Of a stretch of DNA of 64,000 nucleotides, positions 16,996 to 24,384 are shown piece after piece. This DNA is from CBDCBA01 sp965214125. GTDB lineage: Bacteria; Planctomycetota; Phycisphaerae; Tepidisphaerales; Tepidisphaeraceae. Numbering within the stretch: the first letter of the stretch is position 1; every line of letters begins with the position of its first letter. The notes below the pieces were generated by a model that saw only the letters and a list, made by a program, of their open reading frames with translations, was not told the origin of the DNA and did no database searches. Made by a program: the position numbers and the translations under genes. The stretch is from positions 62,001-126,000 of the forward strand of contig CBDCBA010000024.1 of NCBI GenBank assembly GCA_965214125.1, given 5' to 3'.

Positions 16996-18705
16996 ATGCT
17001 CGATGTGCCCCGCCCCCTCAAGCTCCTCGCAGTCGCCGTGCCCCTCGTGGCGATGGTCGCCATGGCCCTGCTCAGCGACGGCGTGTTGCAGGACGACGAC
17101 CTCACCCACTTCGCGATGGCGCGGTGGTCGTGGACGTACCCGAAGTACCTGGCCGACGACTGGGGCCGGCCGGCGTTCACGGTGCCGTACGCGCTCGTGG
17201 CAAACATCGGGCCGCCGGGTGTGGCGTTTGCGCTCTGCCGGCTGATGACCGTCGGCATCGTCGCCCTGGCGGCGTGGGCGACGTGGAAGGTGGCGAGGGA
17301 GATCGTCGATCCTGCGTGGGCTTGGGTCGCGCCGGCGGCGCTGCTGACAATGCCGCTCTACTTTCGCTTGGGATACACCACGCTGACCGAGACGATCTGC
17401 TCGCTCTACGCGGTTGCCGGCACGCTGTTTCTACTGAAGGATCGCACGTTTTTAGCGGCAATCACGTTCTCGTTGATCCCGCTGGCGCGGCACGAGGGTG
17501 TGCTGGTGCTGCCGGCCGTGGCCGTGCTGTTGGCGTGGCGTGGCGGGTGGCGCGGGTGGCTGGCGATCCCGCTGCTGCTTACGGGCGAGCTGGCGTGGAA
17601 CGTCGCCAAGCCGCTGCTGGGCTACCCGTGGAACGAGCTGCCGATCTACCGATTTATGGTCAAGGGCGATCCCGGCCACCTCGGCTCCGGCGGGCCCCTG
17701 CACTATGTGGCGGCGAGCACGCGGGCGTTCGGGCCGGCGCAAGCGGCGCTGGCGCTGCTCGGGGTGGGCGTGCTGGTGATCGAGTTGCGTCGGCGCCTTG
17801 ATGGCGCAGCGAACGCTACGGACCTTCCCTCGGACACTGTTGATTCGACAACCGAGCAGGACCCGCAGCTTCCGCTGCGCGGGAAGATTCCGATCCCGTT
17901 GCAGTATGTGACACGGGCAGTGCGAAAGGCGCGAGCAGTCTACCGACCGAAGCTCGCTGCCATCGTACTTTGTGCCGGCGGAACGCTGGGCATGCTGCTG
18001 TTGCAGACGTACCTCTACATGGTCAACACGCACGAGAGCGGCGGGTACGCCCGCTTCCTGCTGCCAGCGGCGCCATGGACGGCCGTCTGTGTCGCCGCGG
18101 CCGTCGCGTGGGTGCTGCGAACCGATGCCCGCGGCCGACGGGTCGCCGGAGTCGTCACGCTGTGCTTCGGCTTGGCGGCAATCTGGGGGTTGCGATGGAA
18201 CAACTGGTCGATCTGGTGGGGCCTGGCCCCCCTCGTCCTGCCGCTGGCGTTGATCCCGCTCGTCCGCCCGAGCGACCGCTTCACGCGCCTCTTCCTGGCG
18301 CTGATGGCCCTTCTGGCGGTCGGCGTCTGGATCGGCTACGTCCGCCCGCACCGGCTGATGGACCACCAACGCCTTGTCATCGAAACGCTCCGCGCCGTGC
18401 AGTCCGAGCATCCGGGGGCGACCGTCGTCGGCGACAACCCCTGGACCGACTACGCCACCGACGCCCCCCGGCACCCCTGGACGTGGACACCCAACGACTG
18501 GCGAGACAACACCGCCGGCGGCCTGATCTACATCTGGGACCGCGACCATTCCTCGGTCAACCTGCCCATCGACGAACTGCTCTCCCACCCACACCGCGAG
18601 CTGAACGTGCCCGCGGTGCCCGTTCTCGAAGGCCGGCCCGCCGACGACCCCCTGCACGACTACCTGCGCGTCTTCGAGCGGTTGCCGGGTGACACGCCCC
18701 GATAA
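16996..18705 (+). CDS. polytopic membrane protein, GT-C-type glycosyltransferase candidate
   Basis: This is a 569-residue inner-membrane protein with about ten hydrophobic helices and a soluble C-terminal tail. An early acidic loop DGVLQDDDLTHF follows the first helix, as in GT-C glycosyltransferases (PMT/ArnT-like) that use lipid-linked sugars. Later come FRLGYTTLTETICSLYA and ARHEGVLVLPAV, a pattern common to this superfamily. The C-terminal segment (HPGATVVGDNPWTDYATDAPRHP) is soluble. ATG 16996 is chosen as the start of the first membrane segment. The substrate is unknown and the family call is by topology and motif only. Confidence 0.6.
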   Translation: MLDVPRPLKLLAVAVPLVAMVAMALLSDGVLQDDDLTHFAMARWSWTYPKYLADDWGRPAFTVPYALVANIGPPGVAFALCRLMTVGIVALAAWATWKVAREIVDPAWAWVAPAALLTMPLYFRLGYTTLTETICSLYAVAGTLFLLKDRTFLAAITFSLIPLARHEGVLVLPAVAVLLAWRGGWRGWLAIPLLLTGELAWNVAKPLLGYPWNELPIYRFMVKGDPGHLGSGGPLHYVAASTRAFGPAQAALALLGVGVLVIELRRRLDGAANATDLPSDTVDSTTEQDPQLPLRGKIPIPLQYVTRAVRKARAVYRPKLAAIVLCAGGTLGMLLLQTYLYMVNTHESGGYARFLLPAAPWTAVCVAAAVAWVLRTDARGRRVAGVVTLCFGLAAIWGLRWNNWSIWWGLAPLVLPLALIPLVRPSDRFTRLFLALMALLAVGVWIGYVRPHRLMDHQRLVIETLRAVQSEHPGATVVGDNPWTDYATDAPRHPWTWTPNDWRDNTAGGLIYIWDRDHSSVNLPIDELLSHPHRELNVPAVPVLEGRPADDPLHDYLRVFERLPGDTPR

Positions 18706-18731
18706 ATTGTCGAAGCCGTGCAAAAACCTTC

Positions 18732-18761
18732 TTGCAATCGAGATAGATTCGTCGGTATAGT
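18732..18761 (+). promoter_or_regulatory. sigma70-type promoter for the LEPR-XLL unit
   Basis: TTGCAA (18732-18737) and TATAGT (18756-18761) are separated by 18 bases, close to housekeeping consensus. Transcription would begin near 18768, upstream of both candidate start codons of the next gene. Confidence 0.6.
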
Positions 18762-18784
18762 CGCAGGCACGAGATTTCGCACCG

Positions 18785-19810
18785 GTGAGCGCTGGCGGTC
18801 GTTTTCACGCGAGACACAGACATGTTCACGCCCCCCCCCCCACTACCCGTTCATTCGCTCCTTCGCGAGTGATGTTTGAGTCGCTCGAGCAACGCCGCCT
18901 TCTGTCGGCAGTGATGGCGATGGACGTTGCCCCGCCCATGGGCACGCTGAGCGACCCGGTGGTCGCCATGAACCACCATCCGTCGCCGCCTCCCGGCCCG
19001 GACGATCCGGACCCGGATCCGCAACCCGAGATCGACTGCGGCGAGACGCTCGACTGCAAGGATGACGGCGAGGGTGGACATTGGGAGTACACCCCAGGCG
19101 AGCCTTGGATCATAAAGGATTTCTTGAATGAGCCGGGGGAAGATCTGCTAGCTGAGAAGCTTTATGAGCTCGACGGCAACGAACCTCCCGGTGCCGAAGC
19201 TATTGCTGTCCAGTGGTTCGCCGTTCATGAATGGGAGCTTGCGGCAAGCAACGAAGGCACTTACGGGCAGAAAGTCTGCCTTAACTACAGCGTAACATAT
19301 ACCACACAGCGGACGATGCAGGCGCAAGTTGGAGGCGAAGCATATGGCATCGGGATCAGCATCTCAGAGTCCAAGACGGAAGGAGCCGGTGAGACATGCG
19401 ATTTCGACCAGGTTGTCGCCGGACCTGATTGTGGCGAGGCGTGGAAGATCGAACTGTACCTCAAAAAGTCGAAACTGGTTAAACGAGAGGGATACTTTGA
19501 CGTTCACGCCAATAACGGTCGAGGTGGATTTATGCACCAGTATACCGAAACAGTAGAAGACACCGGCGGGTACTCGCCGTGCAACTACGAAATCGTCAAG
19601 CGTGTGAAGGAGCGAATGTGGGTTTCAGATGGTCTCGATCCAGTCGAGCCACCGCCTGCGCCGCTGACGAACGGCAGTTACGTTCCTCTCGAAGTGCTAC
19701 CCCCATCTGTTTTTGTCGGAGGCTTCTCGCAAGCCAAGGAATTGCGTGAGGATTTGATCGGCTTCTTCCGTTCGGAAGACGCCTTGGATCAGTTTGCCTC
19801 ATTGCAATGA
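18785..19810 (+). CDS. LEPR-XLL-type surface protein with a poly-C tract near its start
   Basis: This 341-residue protein carries FESLEQRRLLSA, the LEPR-XLL motif found at the N-terminus of large planctomycete surface proteins. A Pro/Asp-rich linker and a Cys-containing domain follow, with paired cysteines in DCGETLDCKDD, QKVCLNY, ETCDFD, GPDCGEAW and YSPCNYE. The second half is mostly beta-like with no known fold. The start is uncertain. GTG 18785 is in frame, and so is ATG 18872 just before the motif. ATG 18822 would be in frame only if the 11-C run (18831-18841) had one more C. G+C is low (the 60 bases from 19261 are 48%). It overlaps the next gene by 4 bases (ATGA). Confidence 0.65.
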   Translation: MSAGGRFHARHRHVHAPPPTTRSFAPSRVMFESLEQRRLLSAVMAMDVAPPMGTLSDPVVAMNHHPSPPPGPDDPDPDPQPEIDCGETLDCKDDGEGGHWEYTPGEPWIIKDFLNEPGEDLLAEKLYELDGNEPPGAEAIAVQWFAVHEWELAASNEGTYGQKVCLNYSVTYTTQRTMQAQVGGEAYGIGISISESKTEGAGETCDFDQVVAGPDCGEAWKIELYLKKSKLVKREGYFDVHANNGRGGFMHQYTETVEDTGGYSPCNYEIVKRVKERMWVSDGLDPVEPPPAPLTNGSYVPLEVLPPSVFVGGFSQAKELREDLIGFFRSEDALDQFASLQ

Positions 19811-20433
19811 GTAATTTCCCGATTGACCGTGTGAGCGAAGCAGGGAACGTCGCGGCCGTACACGAAGCTCAGCGTCCGACGGCTTTGGCGTACGAGACTA
19901 AAGGCAGTGGAGGCCGCGCCCGCTTTTGGATGCGCTGCGGTGTCCTTTTGCTACTCATTGCCGGCGCAGTCGTAACGAGTGCTCTCCGTCTGTTCCAGCC
20001 TATGAGCGATGTAAAGCTGTGGGTGTGGGGCAATGACTTCATCGACGCTGCACCGTTGCTCCAGCCCGGCCAGTCGACTCCAGTTCCAGGACTGATACAG
20101 AATCCGAATCTATTCTTCTTCGAGATCGCCAACAGCAGGATCGGCTTTCGTCACGGCAGCGGCGATCTTCTACCCTACGACAAGGTGACTCCAATTGCAC
20201 GGCCGGTGTACGCGAGGAGCCTTGTCTACACCAAGCCAGTGTCCCGGACCAAGACTTGGCCGCTCACGGTGATGACTTACGAGCGACGGGACATGTATTT
20301 TGCGAACCAGACTTACCTTGGTGTTTGGATCGACAACGCGTTCTTCGCGATCCTTCTGACCATCCTCGCCCTGTGGCGTGCTTGGGCGCTCTGGCGGCGC
20401 GGGTCGCGGGATCGGGGTGCGCCGGCGACGTAG
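19807..20433 (+). CDS. membrane protein coupled to the LEPR-XLL gene
   Basis: This 208-residue protein is of unknown family. It has two membrane helices, about residues 43-62 (CGVLLLLIAGAVVTSALRLF) and 180-198 (FFAILLTILALWRAWALW). They flank an outside loop of roughly 115 residues containing KLWVWGNDF, QNPNLFFFEIAN and TYERRDMYFANQTYLG. The ends are basic and cytoplasmic. Its ATG overlaps the stop codon of the LEPR-XLL gene (ATGA), so the two are translationally coupled and likely work together, for example as anchor or secretion partner. That role is inferred from position only. G+C is below that of the flanking genes. Confidence 0.65.
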   Translation: MSNFPIDRVSEAGNVAAVHEAQRPTALAYETKGSGGRARFWMRCGVLLLLIAGAVVTSALRLFQPMSDVKLWVWGNDFIDAAPLLQPGQSTPVPGLIQNPNLFFFEIANSRIGFRHGSGDLLPYDKVTPIARPVYARSLVYTKPVSRTKTWPLTVMTYERRDMYFANQTYLGVWIDNAFFAILLTILALWRAWALWRRGSRDRGAPAT

Positions 20434-20442
20434 CGTCCGGCT

Positions 20443-21270
20443 ATGCGCATCCTTGCCATCGGCGACATCGTGGGCAGGCCGGGGCGGCTGGCGGTGAAGC
20501 AGCTCCTGCCGCCGTTCGTGCGCGAGCGTGGGGTCGACCTTGTGGTCGCCAACGGCGAAAACGCCGCGGCTGGCAGTGGGATAACGGCCAAGATCTTCCG
20601 CGACCTGCGCGGCGACGGCGTGGGCGTCGTCACCCTCGGCGACCACTTCGGCCGCCGCGCGGACATCCTGCCGGTTCTCGACCAAAGCGATCGCATCCTG
20701 CGCCCCGCCAACCTGAGCCAGCGCGGCCACGGACGGCCGTTCACGGTCGTGCCGGCGGGCGACGCGAAGGTGGCCGTCTTCGCCGTCAGCGGCCGACTGT
20801 TCATGGCGAGCCTGCCGGGCGGCGATCCGTTCGAAACGGTCGACAAGGTGCTCGCCTCGCTTCCGAACACGGTCAAAGTCATCGTCGTCGACGTCCACGC
20901 TGAGGCGACGAGCGAGAAGGTCGCCCTCGGGTGGCACCTGGCGGGGCGGGCGAGCCTGGTCTTCGGCACCCACACGCACATTCCGACGGCCGACGCGACC
21001 ATCCTCAACCAGCAGACGGCCTACATCACCGACGTGGGAATGACCGGCCCGTACGACTCGGTGCTGGGTCGCAAGAAGGAGGCGGTGCTGAGCTGGATGG
21101 CCAAGCAGGTGCCCAAAGCGTTCGAGGTCGCGACGAACGACATCCGCCTGTGCGGCGTGCTGGCGGAGGTCGACGCATCCACCGGCCGCGCGACGGCGGT
21201 CGAGCGTGTCGAGCTGCGCCTGGGCAATACGGATCGGGCGTACGACGCGGATGACAAGAACCCAGGTTGA
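20443..21270 (+). CDS. YmdB-family metallophosphoesterase
   Basis: This 275-residue protein is of the TIGR00282/YmdB family. Known members are di-iron 2',3'-cyclic nucleotide phosphodiesterases that influence biofilm and sporulation choices. Motifs present are LAIGDIVGRPGR (GDxxG), VVANGENAAAGSGI (NGEN), VDVHAEATSEK, FGTHTHIPTAD and ITDVGMTGPYDSVLG. The middle metal motif reads TLGDHFG, whereas the family normally has GNH. The rest of the metal site appears intact. It lies 9 bases after the membrane protein gene and may share its transcript. Confidence 0.9.
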   Translation: MRILAIGDIVGRPGRLAVKQLLPPFVRERGVDLVVANGENAAAGSGITAKIFRDLRGDGVGVVTLGDHFGRRADILPVLDQSDRILRPANLSQRGHGRPFTVVPAGDAKVAVFAVSGRLFMASLPGGDPFETVDKVLASLPNTVKVIVVDVHAEATSEKVALGWHLAGRASLVFGTHTHIPTADATILNQQTAYITDVGMTGPYDSVLGRKKEAVLSWMAKQVPKAFEVATNDIRLCGVLAEVDASTGRATAVERVELRLGNTDRAYDADDKNPG

Positions 21271-21291
21271 ACTATTACGCTTAATGACTCG

Positions 21292-21367
21292 ATAGCCGCG
21301 ACGCAACGCGGCGCGGTCTCACGCTGCTGCAACGACGTCCGACCGCGCCGCGTTGCGTCGCGGCTAT
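21292..21367. repeat. perfect long inverted repeat, family B copy 2
   Basis: The 27-base arms (21292-21318 and 21341-21367) are perfect and carry the same core, ATAGCCGCGACGCAACGCGG, as the element at 8909-8993. The 22-base loop also shares a GCAAC segment. It starts 22 bases after a stop codon, as copy 1 also does. Confidence 0.9.
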
Positions 21368-21406
21368 TGAACGTTTTCGGAAGCTACATCGACTTATGAT
21401 CGCGCC

Positions 21407-21847
21407 GTGTCGGCGTTGCTCCTCATCGTTCACGCCTGCGCGGCGTGGTTTCTCGTCGGGCTGATCTGGATCGTGCAGCGTGTCCACTACGCGCAGTTCG
21501 ACGGCGTGGGCACGGCGGGCTGGGGCGAGTACCACCGGCGGCACATGAGCAACATCGGCGTCGTGGTCGTCCCGGCGATGCTGGTCGAACTGGCGAGTGC
21601 GGTGCTGCTCACCTGGGTTCGGCCGACGGTGGTGCCGGCGTGGATGGTTTGGGTCGGCTTGGCGCTGGTCGGCCTGATGTGGGTCAGCACGGCGGCAATC
21701 CAGGTGCCGCTGCACAATCGGTTGGCCGGCGGGTTCGACGCCGAGATCGGCCGGCGGCTGGTCGCGACGAACTGGCTCCGCACGATCGGCTGGACGGTGC
21801 GCGGCCTGCTCGCGGCGTGGATGCTCTGGCTGGCGATGCGGCGCTGA
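21407..21847 (+). CDS. integral membrane protein, unknown function
   Basis: This 146-residue protein has four hydrophobic helices, at about residues 3-22, 50-70, 78-97 and 124-143. A conserved-looking loop, QRVHYAQFDGVGTAGWGEYHRRHMSNI, follows helix one, and IQVPLHNRLAGGFDAEIGRRLVATNWLRT precedes the last helix. The histidines and Asn in these loops resemble small DUF-type membrane proteins seen in many bacteria, but I cannot name a family with confidence. The start codon is GTG. The sodium:solute symporter follows 23 bases later in the same direction. Confidence 0.65.
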   Translation: MSALLLIVHACAAWFLVGLIWIVQRVHYAQFDGVGTAGWGEYHRRHMSNIGVVVVPAMLVELASAVLLTWVRPTVVPAWMVWVGLALVGLMWVSTAAIQVPLHNRLAGGFDAEIGRRLVATNWLRTIGWTVRGLLAAWMLWLAMRR

Positions 21848-21870
21848 CGCGAGCCGCTACTCTTTTGCGA

Positions 21871-23427
21871 ATGCTGCCGCTCGCCTTCGGACCGATCGAC
21901 TGGCTCGTCGTGGTGCTCTACCTCGCGGGCGTGATGGCCATCGGGGCGTTGTTCGCCCGGAAACGCGGCAAGGGCGACGACGACTACTTCCTCGCCGGGC
22001 GCTCGATGCCGGGGTTCGCGGTCACGCTCTCGCTGCTGGCGACGAGCCTGAGCGCCGCCACGTTCGTCGGAGCGCCGAACGATGCCTACGCGGGCAACCT
22101 GACGTTCCTGATCCTGTACGTCGGGAACTTTCTCGCGGTGCTGATCGTGGCGTTCATCTTCGTGCCCCGCCTGTACGCGGCCGGCACGACGACGATTTAC
22201 GGCCACCTTGGCCAGAAGTACGGCCCGGCGGCGCAGCGGGCGGCGGGGGCGACGTTCATCGTCGGCCGACTCCTCGCCAGCGGCGCGCGGCTGTTCCTCG
22301 CCGCGACGCCGCTCTGGCTGATCCTGACCAACGCGCAGCACGCGCTCGCCGACGGCCGGCACCAGTTGGCGCTCTGCGTGATCGCGGTGGGAACGGTCGG
22401 CACGCTCTACACGCTGCTCGGCGGAATCCGGGCGGTGATGTGGACCGACGTAATCCAGCTCGGCCTCGTCTTCGTCGCCGTGGCCGCGTGCGTGATCGTG
22501 GCGTACGGCGACGTCGCGCTGTCGGTGGGCGAGATCGTCCAGCGGGCGGACGATGCCGACAAGCTCACCGTGCTCGACCTGAGCACCGACCTCTCTAGGC
22601 CGTACACGCTTTGGACGGCGCTGCTGTGCAACACGCTGTTCTTCGCCGCCATCTTCGGGACCGATCACGACCTGGCCCAGCGGTTTCTGACGGCAAAGTC
22701 GGTGAAAAGCGGCATGTGGAGCGTGATTCTCTCGCAGGCGATCGGCCTGGTCGTGGTCGGACTCTTCATGGCGATGGGGCTGCTGCTGTGGGTCTTTTAC
22801 GACGGCAACGCCGATGTCGAGGGGCCGCTGAAGGGGCAGCCGGTGTTCGTGCTATTCATCATCCGCGAGCTGCCGCCGGTCGTCGCGGGGCTGGCGGTCG
22901 CGGGGCTGTTCGCCGCGGCGCAGAGCAGCATGGACTCGGCCACCAACGCGATCGCCGGCAGCGCCCTGCACGACGTCTGGCGGCCCGATGCGCACGCCAA
23001 GGCCGCGACGTCGGCCGGCCCGTCGCGGGTGACGACGCTGCTCGTCGGCGTCGCCCTCACGCTGACGGCCATCGGCTGCGTCTACGCCTTCGACCCGGAC
23101 GCGCCCGGCGGCTTCCTCGGCTTCGCCCTCGGGATCATGGCCTACGCCGCGACGGGGTTGATGGGCGTCTTCCTCTGCGCGTTCTTCACCCATCGCGGCA
23201 GCGCCCTCGGCGTCGTGACCGCGGTCGTCGTGGCGGCGACAATCATGCTCGTGCCGCGACTGCCGGCGCTGCTGCCGAGCAACCTCGTGGCACCCATCGC
23301 GGGTTGGCGACTCTTCGAGGTGACGTGGTTCTGGTTCGTGCCCCTCGCGGTCGCCGCGGCCTTCGCAACGTGCTGCTGCTTCCGTCCTCCCATCGCCCAC
23401 GAGCCGCGGGGCTTTGAGCCGGTTTGA
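21871..23427 (+). CDS. sodium:solute symporter (SSS family)
   Basis: This is a 518-residue secondary transporter with about 13 membrane helices that uses the Na+ gradient to import a small solute. Family features include DDYFLAGRSMPGFAVTLSLLATSLSAATFVG near the start (the GR..P...S..A...SA.T.. pattern), GGIRAVMWTDVIQ in the middle and GLFAAAQSSMDSATNAIAGS late. ATG 21871 begins at the first helix; the frame upstream belongs to the overlapping neighbour. The substrate could be a sugar, sialic acid or proline-like compound, and the sequence does not decide. Confidence 0.9.
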   Translation: MLPLAFGPIDWLVVVLYLAGVMAIGALFARKRGKGDDDYFLAGRSMPGFAVTLSLLATSLSAATFVGAPNDAYAGNLTFLILYVGNFLAVLIVAFIFVPRLYAAGTTTIYGHLGQKYGPAAQRAAGATFIVGRLLASGARLFLAATPLWLILTNAQHALADGRHQLALCVIAVGTVGTLYTLLGGIRAVMWTDVIQLGLVFVAVAACVIVAYGDVALSVGEIVQRADDADKLTVLDLSTDLSRPYTLWTALLCNTLFFAAIFGTDHDLAQRFLTAKSVKSGMWSVILSQAIGLVVVGLFMAMGLLLWVFYDGNADVEGPLKGQPVFVLFIIRELPPVVAGLAVAGLFAAAQSSMDSATNAIAGSALHDVWRPDAHAKAATSAGPSRVTTLLVGVALTLTAIGCVYAFDPDAPGGFLGFALGIMAYAATGLMGVFLCAFFTHRGSALGVVTAVVVAATIMLVPRLPALLPSNLVAPIAGWRLFEVTWFWFVPLAVAAAFATCCCFRPPIAHEPRGFEPV

Positions 23428-23447
23428 GCAGGGGATAGACTTCCCGC

Positions 23448-24251
23448 GTGGCTCTGCAAGCACCCTTCCGCAGCGAACGCCCCGCCCTGATCGGGATGGT
23501 TCACCTCCCGCCGCTGCCCGGCTCGCCCGGCTTTGGCGGGCAGTTCTCTCGCGTCATTGACGCCGCTAGACGCGACGCGATGGCCCTCGCCGCGGGCGGG
23601 TGCGACGCGATCATGGTCGAGAACTTCGGCGACATTCCGTTCTTCCCCGGCCGCGTGCCAGCCGAGACCGTGGCGGCGATGGCCGTCGCGGTTGACCGGA
23701 TCAAGATCGAGGCGGGCGATCTGCCGATCGGCGTGAACGTCCTGCGCAACGACGCCCGCTCGGCCCTGGCCATCGCGGCCGCGGTCGACGCACAGTTCGT
23801 GCGGGTCAACGTCCTGTGCGGCGCCCGCGTGACGGATCAGGGCATCATTGAAGGGGACGCGGCCACCGTACTCCGCGACCGCGCCCGGCTGGCGGCCAAC
23901 TGCTCTATCTGGGCCGACGTGGATGTGAAGCACTCGGCCCCGCTGGCGAAGCGATCGCTGGCGGAAGAAGTCGCCGACACGGTCGCTCGCGGCATGGCGG
24001 ACGCGCTGATCGTCAGCGGGAGCGGCACGGGTCAGCCGACGGCGTCGGGCGATCTCGTGGCCGTCCGCGACGCCGCCCCCGCCGGCACGCCGGTGCTGGT
24101 CGGCAGCGGCGCCTCCGTGGAAACGCTCGCGGACCTGCGCCCCCACTGCGACGGCTTGATCGTTGGCACCGCCTTCAAGCCCGCCGGCCAGGTTCGAGAG
24201 CCGGTGGACGTCGACACGGTGCGCGACTTCGCCAACCGCCTCGACGCGTAG
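23448..24251 (+). CDS. BtpA/SgcQ family TIM-barrel protein
   Basis: This 267-residue protein is of the BtpA family. In cyanobacteria the name gene affects photosystem I stability, while SgcQ relatives sit in sugar operons, so no photosynthetic role is implied here. Family stretches are IGMVHLPPLPGSP, GGCDAIMVENFGDIPF, GVNVLRNDA, FVRVNVLCGARVTDQG, WADVDVKHSAP and the phosphate-binding VLVGSGAS and DGLIVGTAFK. The start is GTG 23448. It is 20 bases after the symporter gene and probably co-transcribed, which fits a role in handling an imported sugar. Confidence 0.88.
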   Translation: MALQAPFRSERPALIGMVHLPPLPGSPGFGGQFSRVIDAARRDAMALAAGGCDAIMVENFGDIPFFPGRVPAETVAAMAVAVDRIKIEAGDLPIGVNVLRNDARSALAIAAAVDAQFVRVNVLCGARVTDQGIIEGDAATVLRDRARLAANCSIWADVDVKHSAPLAKRSLAEEVADTVARGMADALIVSGSGTGQPTASGDLVAVRDAAPAGTPVLVGSGASVETLADLRPHCDGLIVGTAFKPAGQVREPVDVDTVRDFANRLDA

Positions 24252-24309
24252 CCCCACCACGCCCACCACCCCCACGCCGCGTCTGATTCACCCGACTGGC
24301 GCAGACGCA

Positions 24310-24339
24310 CCGAGCCCGGTCCAGAGGGACCGGGCTCGG
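24310..24339. terminator. bidirectional hairpin terminator
   Basis: This is a perfect 13-base stem (CCGAGCCCGGTCC with its complement) and an AGAG loop between the convergent BtpA gene and the exported protein gene. T-runs are weak on both sides. A Pro/His-codon-like CCCACCACG tract (24254-24275) precedes it. Confidence 0.65.
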
Positions 24340-24384
24340 CGGGTTTGGTGGCGGGATGTGCCAGCGGCTTGGCTAGAGGTCTAG

